Assembly: GCA_025934375.1 (NCBI GenBank)
Contig: JAICYD010000031.1
Location: 1 to 57,421, forward strand
Length of the DNA: 57,421 nt
Direction of reading: 5' to 3'
Source of the DNA: Streptosporangiaceae bacterium
GTDB lineage: Bacteria > Actinomycetota > Actinomycetes > Streptosporangiales > Streptosporangiaceae
Positions 24,271 through 32,279 of the stretch are shown one piece after another. Each line of letters begins with the position of its first letter. Positions within the stretch are counted from its first letter, which is position 1. The notes beneath the pieces were generated by a model that was given only the letters and a program-made list of their open reading frames with translations, made no database searches and was not told the origin of the DNA. The translations under genes were made by a program, and so were the position numbers.

Positions 24271-26394
24271 CTAGGCCCGGAAGGGCGCCCCGTTGACCTT
24301 CGCGGAGACTCCCGTGCGGTCCAGGTAGGGGGTGATGCCGCCGAGGTGGAACGGCCAGCCCGCGCCGAGGATCATGCACAGGTCGATGTCCTGCGGCGCG
24401 GCGACGACCCCTTCGGCCAGCATGATCGCGATCTCCTGGGCCAGCCCCTCCAGCGCGCGGGCAAGGACCGCCTGGGCGGTGAGCGGGTGATCACCCCCGG
24501 ACAGCAGCGCCGCCGCCTCCGGGTCGAAGCGCAGGTCAGGGCCGTAGACAGCGGACTTGCCGGCCTCCACGAGCGCGCGCAGCTTCGGCGAGACGGAAAA
24601 GCGGTCCGGGAAGGCTCGCGTGAGCGTCTGCGAGACGTGCAGCGCGATCGCCGGGCCGACCAGCTGCAGCAGCAGGAACGGGGACATCGGCAGGCCGAGC
24701 GGGTCCGCGGCGTGCTCGGCGACCTCCAGCGGGGTGCCCTCGTCCACCGACCGGGTGATGTCCCCCAGGAACCGGGTGAGCAGCCGGTTGACCACGAAGG
24801 CGGGCCGGTCGGCGACGATCACGCAGTCCTTCTTGAGGCCCTTGCCGACCGCCAGCGCCGTCGCCAGCGCGCCGTCGTCGGTCGTCGCGCCGCGAACGAC
24901 TTCCACCAGCGGCAGCACCGCGACCGGGTTGAAGAAGTGGAAGCCGACGACCCGCTCCGGGTGGGCCAGGCCGTCGGCCATCGCCGACACCGGCAGGGAG
25001 GAGGTGTTGGTCGCCAGCACGCACTGGTCGCTGACGATCGACTCGACCTCGGCGAAAACCCGCTTCTTGACGGCCAGGTCCTCGAAGACCGCCTCGATGA
25101 CGAAGTCGGCGTCCGCGAACGGCGCCTTGGACACCGAGCCGGTGACCAGGGCGGTCAGCCGGCTCGCGGCATCCGGCGACAGCCGGCCCCGCGAGGCGAG
25201 CCTGGCGATCTCCCCGTGCACGTGCGCCACGCCCGCGTCCACCCGGGCCTGGTCCAGGTCGGTCAACACGACGGGCACCTGGAGCCGCCGGGTGAACAGC
25301 AGCGCGATCTGCGCGGCCATCAGGCCGGCGCCGACCACGCCGACCTTGGTGACCGGTCGCGCGAGCGACTTGTCGGGCGCGCCGGCGGGCTTGCGGGCGC
25401 GCCTTTGGACCAGGTCGAAGGCGTACAAGCCGGCGCGCAGCTCATCGCCGAGCAGCAGGTCGACCTGGGCCTCGTCCTCGGCGGCGAACCCCTCGTCGCG
25501 GGTGCGGGAGCGGGCCGCGGCGACTAGGTCGATGGCCCGGTAGGGGGCCTTCGCGGCGCCGTGCAGCTTCCCGTCGGCGAAGAACCGCGCGCTGGCCACC
25601 GCCTGGTCCCACTCCGCCTGCGGCCAGCGCGCCCGCGGGTCGGGCCGCTCGACGACGACCTCCCCGGCCAGCACCCGGGCCGCCCAGCGCAGCGATTCCT
25701 CCAGGAAGTCGGCGGGCTCGAACATCGCGTCCGCGATGCCCAGGGCGAACGCCTCCGGGCCGCGCAGCACCTTGTTCTGCGACAGCGGGTTCTCGATGAT
25801 CACCTTCAGGGCCGCCGCCGGGCCGATCAGCCTCGGCAGCAGGTACGCCCCGCCCCAGGCGGGCACCATGCCGAGGAAGCACTCCGGCAGCGCGACCGCC
25901 GGGACGCCGGCCGAGATCGTCCGGTAGGCGCAGTGCAGCGCCACCTCGACGCCGCCGCCCATCGCCGCGCCGTTGATGAACGCGAACGACGGGACCCGCA
26001 GCTCGCCGAGCCGGCGGAACACCCCGTGCCCCAGCCGCCCGATCGCCAGCGCCTTCTCGGCCGAGTCGATCGCCGGGACGCCGGACAGGTCGGCGCCGAC
26101 CGCGAAGATGAACGGCTTGCCGGTCACCCCGACGGCGGCGATCTCGCCCGCCGCCGCCCGCGCGGCGACGGCGTCCACGGCGGCGTTCAGCGACATCAGG
26201 CCGCGCGCGCCGAACGTCGAGGGCCGCGTGTGGTCCTTCCCGTTGTCCAAGGTGATCAGGGCCAGCGTCCCTATCCCGAGGTCGACGTCACGGACGTGCG
26301 CTTGGGTCACGACCTCGTCCGGGAGCTCACCGAACGAGCGGGCGTAGTCAGCCAGCGGGGTGCCGGTTGCGTTGGGGCCAGAAGATTCAGGCAT
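24271..26394 (-). CDS. FadB-like enoyl-CoA hydratase/3-hydroxyacyl-CoA dehydrogenase
   Basis: 707 residues, the multifunctional alpha subunit of fatty-acid beta-oxidation. The crotonase half (about 1-300) has GKPFIFAVGADLSG for the oxyanion hole and INGAAMGGGVEVALHC and ALPECFLGMVPAWGG carrying the catalytic-type glutamate. The dehydrogenase half (about 335-700) has the NAD loop KVGVVGAGLMAAQIALLF, then ATNTSSLPVSAMA and VVGFHFFNPVAVLPLVEVV with the catalytic His. The ATG at 26394 overlaps the thiolase stop by 8 nt, so the two are co-translated and probably form the trifunctional-type complex. The operon ends at the hairpin 24209-24252. Chain-length range cannot be told. Confidence 0.95.
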   Translation of the reverse strand: MPESSGPNATGTPLADYARSFGELPDEVVTQAHVRDVDLGIGTLALITLDNGKDHTRPSTFGARGLMSLNAAVDAVAARAAAGEIAAVGVTGKPFIFAVGADLSGVPAIDSAEKALAIGRLGHGVFRRLGELRVPSFAFINGAAMGGGVEVALHCAYRTISAGVPAVALPECFLGMVPAWGGAYLLPRLIGPAAALKVIIENPLSQNKVLRGPEAFALGIADAMFEPADFLEESLRWAARVLAGEVVVERPDPRARWPQAEWDQAVASARFFADGKLHGAAKAPYRAIDLVAAARSRTRDEGFAAEDEAQVDLLLGDELRAGLYAFDLVQRRARKPAGAPDKSLARPVTKVGVVGAGLMAAQIALLFTRRLQVPVVLTDLDQARVDAGVAHVHGEIARLASRGRLSPDAASRLTALVTGSVSKAPFADADFVIEAVFEDLAVKKRVFAEVESIVSDQCVLATNTSSLPVSAMADGLAHPERVVGFHFFNPVAVLPLVEVVRGATTDDGALATALAVGKGLKKDCVIVADRPAFVVNRLLTRFLGDITRSVDEGTPLEVAEHAADPLGLPMSPFLLLQLVGPAIALHVSQTLTRAFPDRFSVSPKLRALVEAGKSAVYGPDLRFDPEAAALLSGGDHPLTAQAVLARALEGLAQEIAIMLAEGVVAAPQDIDLCMILGAGWPFHLGGITPYLDRTGVSAKVNGAPFRA

Positions 26395-27571
26395 TGACGT
26401 TCTCCCACAAGACGGTGCCCCCCATGCCGAGGCCGATGCACATGGTCGTGATGCCGTACCGGACCTCTGGCCGCTCGGCGAGCTCGGCGGCGAGCTGGAT
26501 CATCAGCCGGACGCCGGAGGAGGCCAGCGGGTGCCCGACGGCGATCGCGCCGCCGAGGGGGTTAACGCGCGGGTCCTCGTCGTCGACCTTGAAGTGGTCG
26601 AGGAACGCCAGCACCTGGACGGCGAACGCCTCGTTGACCTCGATGAGTCCGATGTCGTCCATGGTGAGGTCGTTGCGGGCCAGCAGCGCCTCGGTGGCCG
26701 GGACCGGGCCGATCCCCATGACCTCGGGATCGACGCCGGCGAACTGGTAGTCGACCAGGCGCATCCGGGCGGGCAGGCCCAGCTCGGCCGCGAAGTCGGC
26801 GGCGGCAATGACGCAGCCGGTCGCGCCGTCGTTGAGGCCCGCGGAGTTTCCGGCGGTGACGCGGCCGTGCGGGCGGAACGGCGTCTTCAGCTCGGCCAGG
26901 CCCTCCAGTGTCGTGCCGGGCCGCGGCGGCTCGTCGGCCGTGGCCAGCCCCCAGCCCTGCTCGGCGGAGCGGACGGCCATGGGGACCAGGCCCGGCTGGA
27001 TCTTGCCGCGGGCGTAGGCGGCGGCGAGCTTGCGCTGGCTGTGATAGGCGTACCGGTCGGCGCGCTCGCGGGTGACGGCCGGGAAGCGGTCGTGCAGGTT
27101 CTCGGCCGTCTGGCCCATGACGAGCGCGGAGGTGTCCACGAGCTGCTCGGACAGGAACCGCGGGTTCGGGTCGACCCCTTCGCCCATGGGGTGGTGGCCC
27201 ATGTGCTCCACGCCGCCGGCGATCGCGATGTCGGCGGCGCCCTGCGAGACCTCGCCCGCGACGGTCGTCACGGCGGTCATCGCGCCGGCGCACATCCGGT
27301 CGATCGCGAAGCCGGGCACCGAGCGCGGCAGGCCGGCCAGGATGGCGGCCGAGCGGCCGATCGTCAGCCCCTGGTCGCCGGTCTGGGCGGTGGCCGCGAT
27401 CGCGACCTCGCCGACGCGCTCGGGCGGCAGCTGCGGGTTGCGCCGCATCAGTTCCCTGATCACGCGGACGACCAGGTCATCGGCCCTGGTCTGCGCGTAG
27501 ATGCCCTTAGGACCGGCCTTGCCGAACGGCGTCCGCACGCCGTCGACGAAGACCACGTCTCGTGCCCTCAT
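26387..27571 (-). CDS. Acetyl-CoA acyltransferase (thiolase), FadA type
   Basis: 394 residues, the beta subunit of beta-oxidation, cleaving 3-ketoacyl-CoA to acetyl-CoA. The acylated cysteine lies in IDRMCAGAMTAV (about residue 93). The other catalytic residues are in NEAFAVQVLAF, GGAIAVGHPLASSG (His) and TTMCIGLGMGG (second Cys). The ATG at 27571 begins the canonical MRARDVVFVDGVRTPFG. A longer in-frame reading upstream is repeat-derived (PRKHR/NPGST units) and is not protein-like. It is the first gene of the thiolase-FadB pair. The 217 bases upstream contain a 16-17-bp tandem array where the promoter would be expected. Confidence 0.95.
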   Translation of the reverse strand: MRARDVVFVDGVRTPFGKAGPKGIYAQTRADDLVVRVIRELMRRNPQLPPERVGEVAIAATAQTGDQGLTIGRSAAILAGLPRSVPGFAIDRMCAGAMTAVTTVAGEVSQGAADIAIAGGVEHMGHHPMGEGVDPNPRFLSEQLVDTSALVMGQTAENLHDRFPAVTRERADRYAYHSQRKLAAAYARGKIQPGLVPMAVRSAEQGWGLATADEPPRPGTTLEGLAELKTPFRPHGRVTAGNSAGLNDGATGCVIAAADFAAELGLPARMRLVDYQFAGVDPEVMGIGPVPATEALLARNDLTMDDIGLIEVNEAFAVQVLAFLDHFKVDDEDPRVNPLGGAIAVGHPLASSGVRLMIQLAAELAERPEVRYGITTMCIGLGMGGTVLWENVNA

Positions 27572-27675
27572 TGGCTCGCTCGCTCTCTGTCCCGCGCGGC
27601 TGCGCACCAAGCCGCTCAACCGGATCGCCTGCCTACGTACGGCAATGCTACTCGCTAGTAACAACAGGCGGGGCA

Positions 27676-27771
27676 CGGTGCTTCCGGGGTTGCGGTGCTT
27701 CCGGGGTTGCGGTGCTTCCGGGGTGCGGTGCTTCCGGGGTGCGGTGCTTCCGGGGTGCGGCGCTTCCGCTG
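27676..27771. repeat. 16/17-bp tandem array in the thiolase upstream region
   Basis: Two 17-bp units (CGGTGCTTCCGGGGTTG), three 16-bp units (CGGTGCTTCCGGGGTG) and a degenerate sixth fill half of the gap between polX and the thiolase gene. Unit length is not a multiple of three, unlike the arrays inside genes in this window, which fits its non-coding position. Confidence 0.93.
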
Positions 27772-27788
27772 ATTCCCGGCGCCTTCGC

Positions 27789-29615
27789 CTAGCGCTTGGC
27801 GAAAAAGGCCAGCAGCCGCTCAAGCGGCCACGTGTTGATCACGTCGTCGGTGGCCAGCCACCCGCGCTGGGCGGTGCCGACTCCGTAGGGCACGTTCGCC
27901 AGGTCCCCGACCGAGTGCGCGTCGGTGTCGATCGAGAACTTGACGCCTGCGTCGCGCGCCGCCTTCACGTGGTCGGCGGGCAGGTCCAGGCGCGCCGGGG
28001 AGGCGTTGATCTCCAGCGCGGTGCCGGTCCGGGCGCACGCCCGGAACAGCTCGGGCAGGTCCACGTCCACCGGCGGGCGGCGGCCGAGCTTGCGGGTCAG
28101 CGGGTGCCCGATGATGTTGACCCTCGGGTTCTCGCAGGCGGTGATGAACCGTCGGGTCATCTCCGCGCGGTCCTGGTCGAAGTGGCTGTGCACGGACGCC
28201 ACGCACATGTCGAACCCGGCCAGGAAGTCCTCGGGCCAGTCAACCGAGCCGTCGGGCGCGATGTTCAGCTCGCTGCCGTGCAGCAGGGCCATGGGCGTGC
28301 GGGCGCGCAGCGCGTCGACCCGCTCGCGCTGGGCCAGGACCTTCTCATCGGTCATCCGCTGCATGAACAGGTTCGGCGCGTGGTCGGTCACCGCGTAGTA
28401 CGCGTATCCCCGGTGCTCGGCCGCCTCGACCATCTCCGCGAGCGTCGCCACCCCGTCGGTGAGGCTGGTGTGCGTATGCAGGTCGCCCTTCAGATCCCCC
28501 TGCGCAACGACTCCGGGCACCTCGCCGCGTTTGGCCGCCTCCACCTCGCCGCTGTCCTCCCGCATCGGCGGCGGTACCCATTGCAGGCCCAGCGCCTGGT
28601 AGACCTCCTCCTCGGTGGCGCTGACGATCAGCTCGTCGGCTTCCCCCTCGGTCACGCGGAACAGGCCGTACTCGCTGAGCTTGAGTCCCTTGCGGACGGC
28701 GATCTGCCGGACGGCGACGTTGTGCGCCTGCGACCCGGTGAAGTACTGCAGGGCCGCCCCGAACACCTCCGGCCGCACGACGCGCAGATCCACCTGCAGG
28801 GCCCGGCCGCCAGCGCCGGCACTGACCCGGATCGACGTCTTCGTGGGGCCCGACACGATGACCTCCGGCTCCTGGCCGGCCGGCGGCACGGAGTACCCCT
28901 TGCTGTTATCTTCCGGGGCACTGATCTTTTCCGGGGCACTGTTCTCCTCCGGCGCACGGGCGGCGGCTAGCTCGCGGAACGCCGACATCAGCCGGGCCGC
29001 GCCCTCCTCATCCTCGGCGGTGGCCAGGATGTCCACGTCGCCGACGGTCTCCCGCATGCGGCGCAGCGAGCCGGCGTAGCTGACCCGCTCGGCCAGCGGC
29101 TCCAGCGCGGCGATGACCGACGTCGCGGTGTCCATCGCGACCGACAGCAGCACGCGGTCACCCGTCATCACCGCCAGGCCGCGCAGGATGCGCTCCTGGC
29201 TCTTGGCCCCGAACCCGGTTAGATTCCGCAGCCGCCCCTGGTGCACCGCGTCCTCCAGCTCCGCGACGCTGGCGATGCCCAGCTCCCGGCTCAGCTGCAT
29301 CGCCCGCCTGGGACCAAGGCCGGGGACCCTCGTCAGCTCACGGACCCCCGCCGGGACCTTGCCGCGCAGTTCCTCCAGCGCGCTGATCCCGCCCGTCGCC
29401 TGGTACTCAGCGATCTTTCCGGCGATCGACTTGCCGACGCCGGGGATCTTCACCAGCGCGGCCTGGCCCTGCCCGTCGAGGTCGCCGGGATACCCGCCGA
29501 CCGCCTTGGCCGCCTTCTCGTAGTTCCGCGCCCGGAACGGGTCACCGCCGGTGATGGCCAGCAACTCGGCATACTCCCGCAGCAGCGCCGCCACGGCATC
29601 GTTCATCCGCGCCAT
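27789..29615 (-). CDS. polX: PolX-type DNA polymerase/PHP-domain exonuclease
   Basis: 608 residues, a family-X repair polymerase with a C-terminal PHP nuclease. The N-terminal 8-kDa region has PFRARNYEKAAKAVGGYPGD, two helix-hairpin-helix motifs (IPGVGKSIAGKI, VPGLGPRRAMQL) and the palm motif SYAGSLRRMRETVGDVDIL with the metal aspartates. The PHP part starts at GDLKGDLHTHTSLTDG (about residue 370) and continues YYAVTDHAPN and SVHSHFDQDRAEM. In bacterial homologues the PHP domain gives 3'-5' exonuclease or AP-endonuclease activity. Between the palm strands three 18-bp repeats add SAPE-type residues (about 225-240). The ATG at 29615 begins the conserved N-terminus, but Shine-Dalgarno is poor. 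Confidence 0.92.
   Translation of the reverse strand: MARMNDAVAALLREYAELLAITGGDPFRARNYEKAAKAVGGYPGDLDGQGQAALVKIPGVGKSIAGKIAEYQATGGISALEELRGKVPAGVRELTRVPGLGPRRAMQLSRELGIASVAELEDAVHQGRLRNLTGFGAKSQERILRGLAVMTGDRVLLSVAMDTATSVIAALEPLAERVSYAGSLRRMRETVGDVDILATAEDEEGAARLMSAFRELAAARAPEENSAPEKISAPEDNSKGYSVPPAGQEPEVIVSGPTKTSIRVSAGAGGRALQVDLRVVRPEVFGAALQYFTGSQAHNVAVRQIAVRKGLKLSEYGLFRVTEGEADELIVSATEEEVYQALGLQWVPPPMREDSGEVEAAKRGEVPGVVAQGDLKGDLHTHTSLTDGVATLAEMVEAAEHRGYAYYAVTDHAPNLFMQRMTDEKVLAQRERVDALRARTPMALLHGSELNIAPDGSVDWPEDFLAGFDMCVASVHSHFDQDRAEMTRRFITACENPRVNIIGHPLTRKLGRRPPVDVDLPELFRACARTGTALEINASPARLDLPADHVKAARDAGVKFSIDTDAHSVGDLANVPYGVGTAQRGWLATDDVINTWPLERLLAFFAKR
28906..28959 (-). repeat. 18-bp tandem array inside polX
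   Basis: Three 18-bp units (for example ATCTTTTCCGGGGCACTG in plus-strand reading) encode NSAPEK/ISAPED/-type hexapeptides in a loop of the polymerase palm. The TTCCGGGGCACTG block is nearly the same as that of the arrays at 23215 and 27676. Confidence 0.88.
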
Positions 29616-29744
29616 GTGGTCAATTGTCGCGCGCCGGCGCCGCGGCGGCACGCCGCCCCGCGCCGGCTTCAGCAACCTCGCTGGCACCTGGGTCACGCCG
29701 ACCATGACGCTTCGCCGCCTGGTCCCCATCGCGATAGTGGTGGC

Positions 29745-30479
29745 TCATGGCGAGTGCGGGACGGTGATCGCGGTCAGCACCAGGCCGTCGCGGGCCATCC
29801 AGCGGCCCGACACCCCGGCTAGCGGTTGCCCGCCGATCACCGGGCCGGGCACCAGGAAGCGCGCCTCAACAGTGCCGGAAGCAATGCCCTCAGCACCGCC
29901 ATCACCACTGCCATCCACTCTGCCGGGAACGCTGCCATCAACGGGGGCATCGTCGCTGCCGAGCGTGACCTCCGCCTCGTCGAAGCCGAGCCAGCGCCGG
30001 GCGAGCGGGAACCATGCCTTGTACACCGATTCCTTCGCGCTGAACAGCACCCGGTCCCAGTGCACCGCCGGCCGCGCCTCGGCCAGGGCCTGCAGCCAGG
30101 CGCGCTCGGCCGGCAGCGACACGACGTCAAGTACCCCGGCCGGCAGCGGGCCGTCCGGCTCGGCGTCGATGCCGATGGCCAGCAGGTCGCGGCCGCGCGC
30201 GACGGCGGCGGCCCGGTATCCGGCGCAGTGCGTGATGCTGCCGACGACGCCCGGTGGCCACTGGGGCATCCCGCGCTCGCCGGCCAGGATCGGCGCGGGC
30301 TCGATGCCGAGCGAGCGGAGGGCGTCGCGCGCGCAGCGGCGGCCGGTCGCGAACTCCCGGCGGCGCTTGTCGACCGCGTTGGCTACCTTCGCCATCTCCT
30401 CCGGGAAGGGCGTGTGGCCGGCCTCGTCGGCGAATGCCTCAGCGCAGCACGCCGACGCGGGCAGGATGGCGTTGATCAC
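29745..30479 (-). CDS. 4'-phosphopantetheinyl transferase, Sfp/EntD type
   Basis: 244 residues. Activates carrier proteins by moving phosphopantetheine from CoA to a serine. Family motifs in order: KRRREFATGRRCARDAL (about 40-56), VVGSITHCAGYRAAAV (about 85-100), AIGIDAEPDGPLP with the Mg-binding Asp/Glu, and RVLFSAKESVYKAWFP (about 150-165). This is the EntD/PcpS-like subgroup. A Gly/Asp/Ser-rich insertion (SDDAPVDGSVPGRVDGSGDG) near the end is unusual. It starts with GTG at 30479, without a good Shine-Dalgarno. It is divergent from the NRPS operon across a shared promoter region, so its likely clients are the PCP/ACP domains encoded there. Confidence 0.93.
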   Translation of the reverse strand: MINAILPASACCAEAFADEAGHTPFPEEMAKVANAVDKRRREFATGRRCARDALRSLGIEPAPILAGERGMPQWPPGVVGSITHCAGYRAAAVARGRDLLAIGIDAEPDGPLPAGVLDVVSLPAERAWLQALAEARPAVHWDRVLFSAKESVYKAWFPLARRWLGFDEAEVTLGSDDAPVDGSVPGRVDGSGDGGAEGIASGTVEARFLVPGPVIGGQPLAGVSGRWMARDGLVLTAITVPHSP

Positions 30480-30548
30480 CAGGGGTTACTCGCTTCCCGG
30501 CTCTGGGCTCCCGATCGCCGAGCGCCACGGCTCAGACGCGAATGGTAC

Positions 30549-30562
30549 TCGAAATATTTCGA
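30549..30562. promoter_or_regulatory. Palindromic operator, copy 1
   Basis: TCGAAATATTTCGA is a perfect 14-bp palindrome about 70 bp upstream of the PPTase start. Confidence 0.7.
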
Positions 30563-30692
30563 ACTAGGCTTTCGATACGTTCGCTGTTGCATTCCCCTAA
30601 TTTCTGCCTATTCTTTCGAGTGTATATGGCGCGCAGCCGTACAACACCTGTCACATTGGGCGTACGACGTTAGGCATGGGGCGATCTTAATG

Positions 30693-30706
30693 TCGAAATG
30701 TTTCGG
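30693..30706. promoter_or_regulatory. Palindromic operator, copy 2
   Basis: TCGAAATGTTTCGG differs from copy 1 at two positions and ends 9 bases before the GTG start of the AMP ligase. A bound protein here would block transcription or initiation, which suggests repression. Confidence 0.62.
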
Positions 30707-30715
30707 TAATTTGTC

Positions 30716-32260
30716 GTGAGTCAAGACGCCCGCCTCACTATGATCCCCGATCTGCTCGCGGCCCGCGCGCGGCAGTCACCGGAACGCCCGGCGCTGGAGG
30801 TGGACGGGGTCGGGGTGCTCTCGTTCGGGGAATGGGACAGCCGGGCCAACGCGATCGCGCACGCGCTGATCGACCGGGGCGTGCCGGCCGGACGCCCGGT
30901 CGGGGTGGTGTTCAGCGAGCGGGACTGGATCGACGTGGCGGTCGCGTGGTGCGGGGTGATGCGGGCCGGCTGCGCCTGCGTCCCGCTGTCGTCCCGGCTG
31001 GCTCCCGAACAGGTGCGGCACGCGCTGGCGGACTGCTCGGTGGCCGCGGTCGTGCACGGCGCGGACGTCACCCCGCCGGAGGCGGGCGACTGGCGGGCGA
31101 CGCCGGCCGAGCTGGACCTGTCCGACACCACGCCGGCCCGGCGCGAGGTGCGCCCCGGCGCACTGGCGCAAATCATCTACACCTCGGGCACGACGGGCCG
31201 GGCCAAGGGCGTCGGCGCCACTCACGCCAACCTCGCCTACGGCACCTCCGCCGGGCCGAAGCGCCGCAAGCTCGCGCACTCACGGCACTTCCTGCACGCG
31301 TTCCCGGTGGGCACCAACGGCGGCCAGATGATGCTGGTCAACGCGCTGGACGTCAGCCCGGCAGGGCTGACCCTGCCCCGCTTCACGCCCGGCCGCTTCG
31401 CCCGGCTGATCGAGTCCTACGCGGTCGGCACGATCTTCGTGGTGCCCGCCATGGCCATCGAACTGCTCAACGCGCGGGTGCAGGACCGGTTCGAGTTGTC
31501 GGGCGTCAAGCTGGTCGCCTCCACCGCGGCCAGCCTCCCGCCGGCCGTGGCCGCCGGCCTGGCCGCCGCGTTCCCCAAGGCGACGCTGGCCAACATCTAC
31601 ACCTCCACCGAGGCGGCCCCCGCGCAGACCATGATGATCGTGGACCCGGGCCGGCCCGCGTCGGTGGGACGGCCGCTGGGCGGCAGCGACGTGGTGATCC
31701 GGGACGCCGGCGGCGGCCGGGTCCCGGCTGGCGAGCAGGGCGAGGTCTGGCTGCGGTCCCCGGCCGGCCCCCGGGCCTACATCGGGGACCAGCGGCTCAC
31801 CGAGGCCATCTTCCGCGGCGGGTGGGTGCGGATGGGTGACATCGGCTATCTCGACGCCGACGGCTACCTCTACCTCGTCGACCGCGAAAGCGACGTCATC
31901 AAGTCCGGCGCGTTCAAGGTGTCCACGCTGGCCGTGGAGGCCGCGCTCTACGAGCACCCCGCGGTCGCCGAGGCCGCGGTGGTCGGGATCCCCCATCCGG
32001 TGCTCGGCAAGGTGACCGCCGCCGCCGTGGTCGCCCGCTCCCCGGTCGACGCGGCCGGCCTGCGGACGTTCCTGATGAGCCGGCTCGCCCGGCACGAGCT
32101 GCCCGGCCAGCTGGTGTTCCTTCCCGAGCTGCCGAAGAACCACATCGGCAAGGTGCAAAAGCACCGGCTGCATGAGCTGTTCCAGCCGCCTGGCGGGCAG
32201 CCGGCGAACGAGGTAACCACCGCGACACCAGATCCGCTGACGGACGCCAGCGGCCAGTGA
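30716..32260 (+). CDS. Stand-alone acid-AMP ligase (ANL superfamily), NRPS starter loader
   Basis: 514 residues. Adenylates a carboxylic acid and probably loads it on a carrier protein. Adenylation motifs: QIIYTSGTTGRAKGVGATHA (A3, about 155-175), ANIYTSTEAAPAQ (A5), GDIGYLDADGYLYLVDRESD and IKSGAFKVS (A7/A8, about 375-400), and NHIGKVQKHRL with the A10 lysine. Where amino-acid-activating domains have the Asp that holds the alpha-amine (SFD), this protein reads FPVGTNGGQ, so an acid without an alpha-amine is expected. Chain type is unknown; no dihydroxybenzoate genes are in the window. It is the first gene of the operon, 19 bases before the NRPS. Start GTG 30716 has no Shine-Dalgarno; ATG 30740 is an alternative. 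Confidence 0.88.
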   Translation: MSQDARLTMIPDLLAARARQSPERPALEVDGVGVLSFGEWDSRANAIAHALIDRGVPAGRPVGVVFSERDWIDVAVAWCGVMRAGCACVPLSSRLAPEQVRHALADCSVAAVVHGADVTPPEAGDWRATPAELDLSDTTPARREVRPGALAQIIYTSGTTGRAKGVGATHANLAYGTSAGPKRRKLAHSRHFLHAFPVGTNGGQMMLVNALDVSPAGLTLPRFTPGRFARLIESYAVGTIFVVPAMAIELLNARVQDRFELSGVKLVASTAASLPPAVAAGLAAAFPKATLANIYTSTEAAPAQTMMIVDPGRPASVGRPLGGSDVVIRDAGGGRVPAGEQGEVWLRSPAGPRAYIGDQRLTEAIFRGGWVRMGDIGYLDADGYLYLVDRESDVIKSGAFKVSTLAVEAALYEHPAVAEAAVVGIPHPVLGKVTAAAVVARSPVDAAGLRTFLMSRLARHELPGQLVFLPELPKNHIGKVQKHRLHELFQPPGGQPANEVTTATPDPLTDASGQ

Positions 32261-32279
32261 ACTCAGGCGGGAGCGGGAC

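Larger units (their letters stand above)
30480..30715. promoter_or_regulatory. Divergent control region of the PPTase and NRPS operon
   Basis: 236 bases, much richer in A/T than its surroundings. It contains two copies of a TCGAAATATTTCGA-like palindrome (listed separately) and further TTTCGA half sites near 30570 and 30617. Neither divergent gene has a clear Shine-Dalgarno. Confidence 0.7.

Noticed and set aside
27572..27823. N-terminal extension of the thiolase frame
   Set aside because: Translated tandem repeat (PRKHR, NPGST) crossing the polX stop; the conserved thiolase N-terminus starts at 27571.
30716..32260. Assignment of the AMP ligase as a dihydroxybenzoate ligase
   Set aside because: An Asn falls near the DhbE pocket Asn, but the surrounding motif is the generic acyl-ligase type and no dihydroxybenzoate genes are present.
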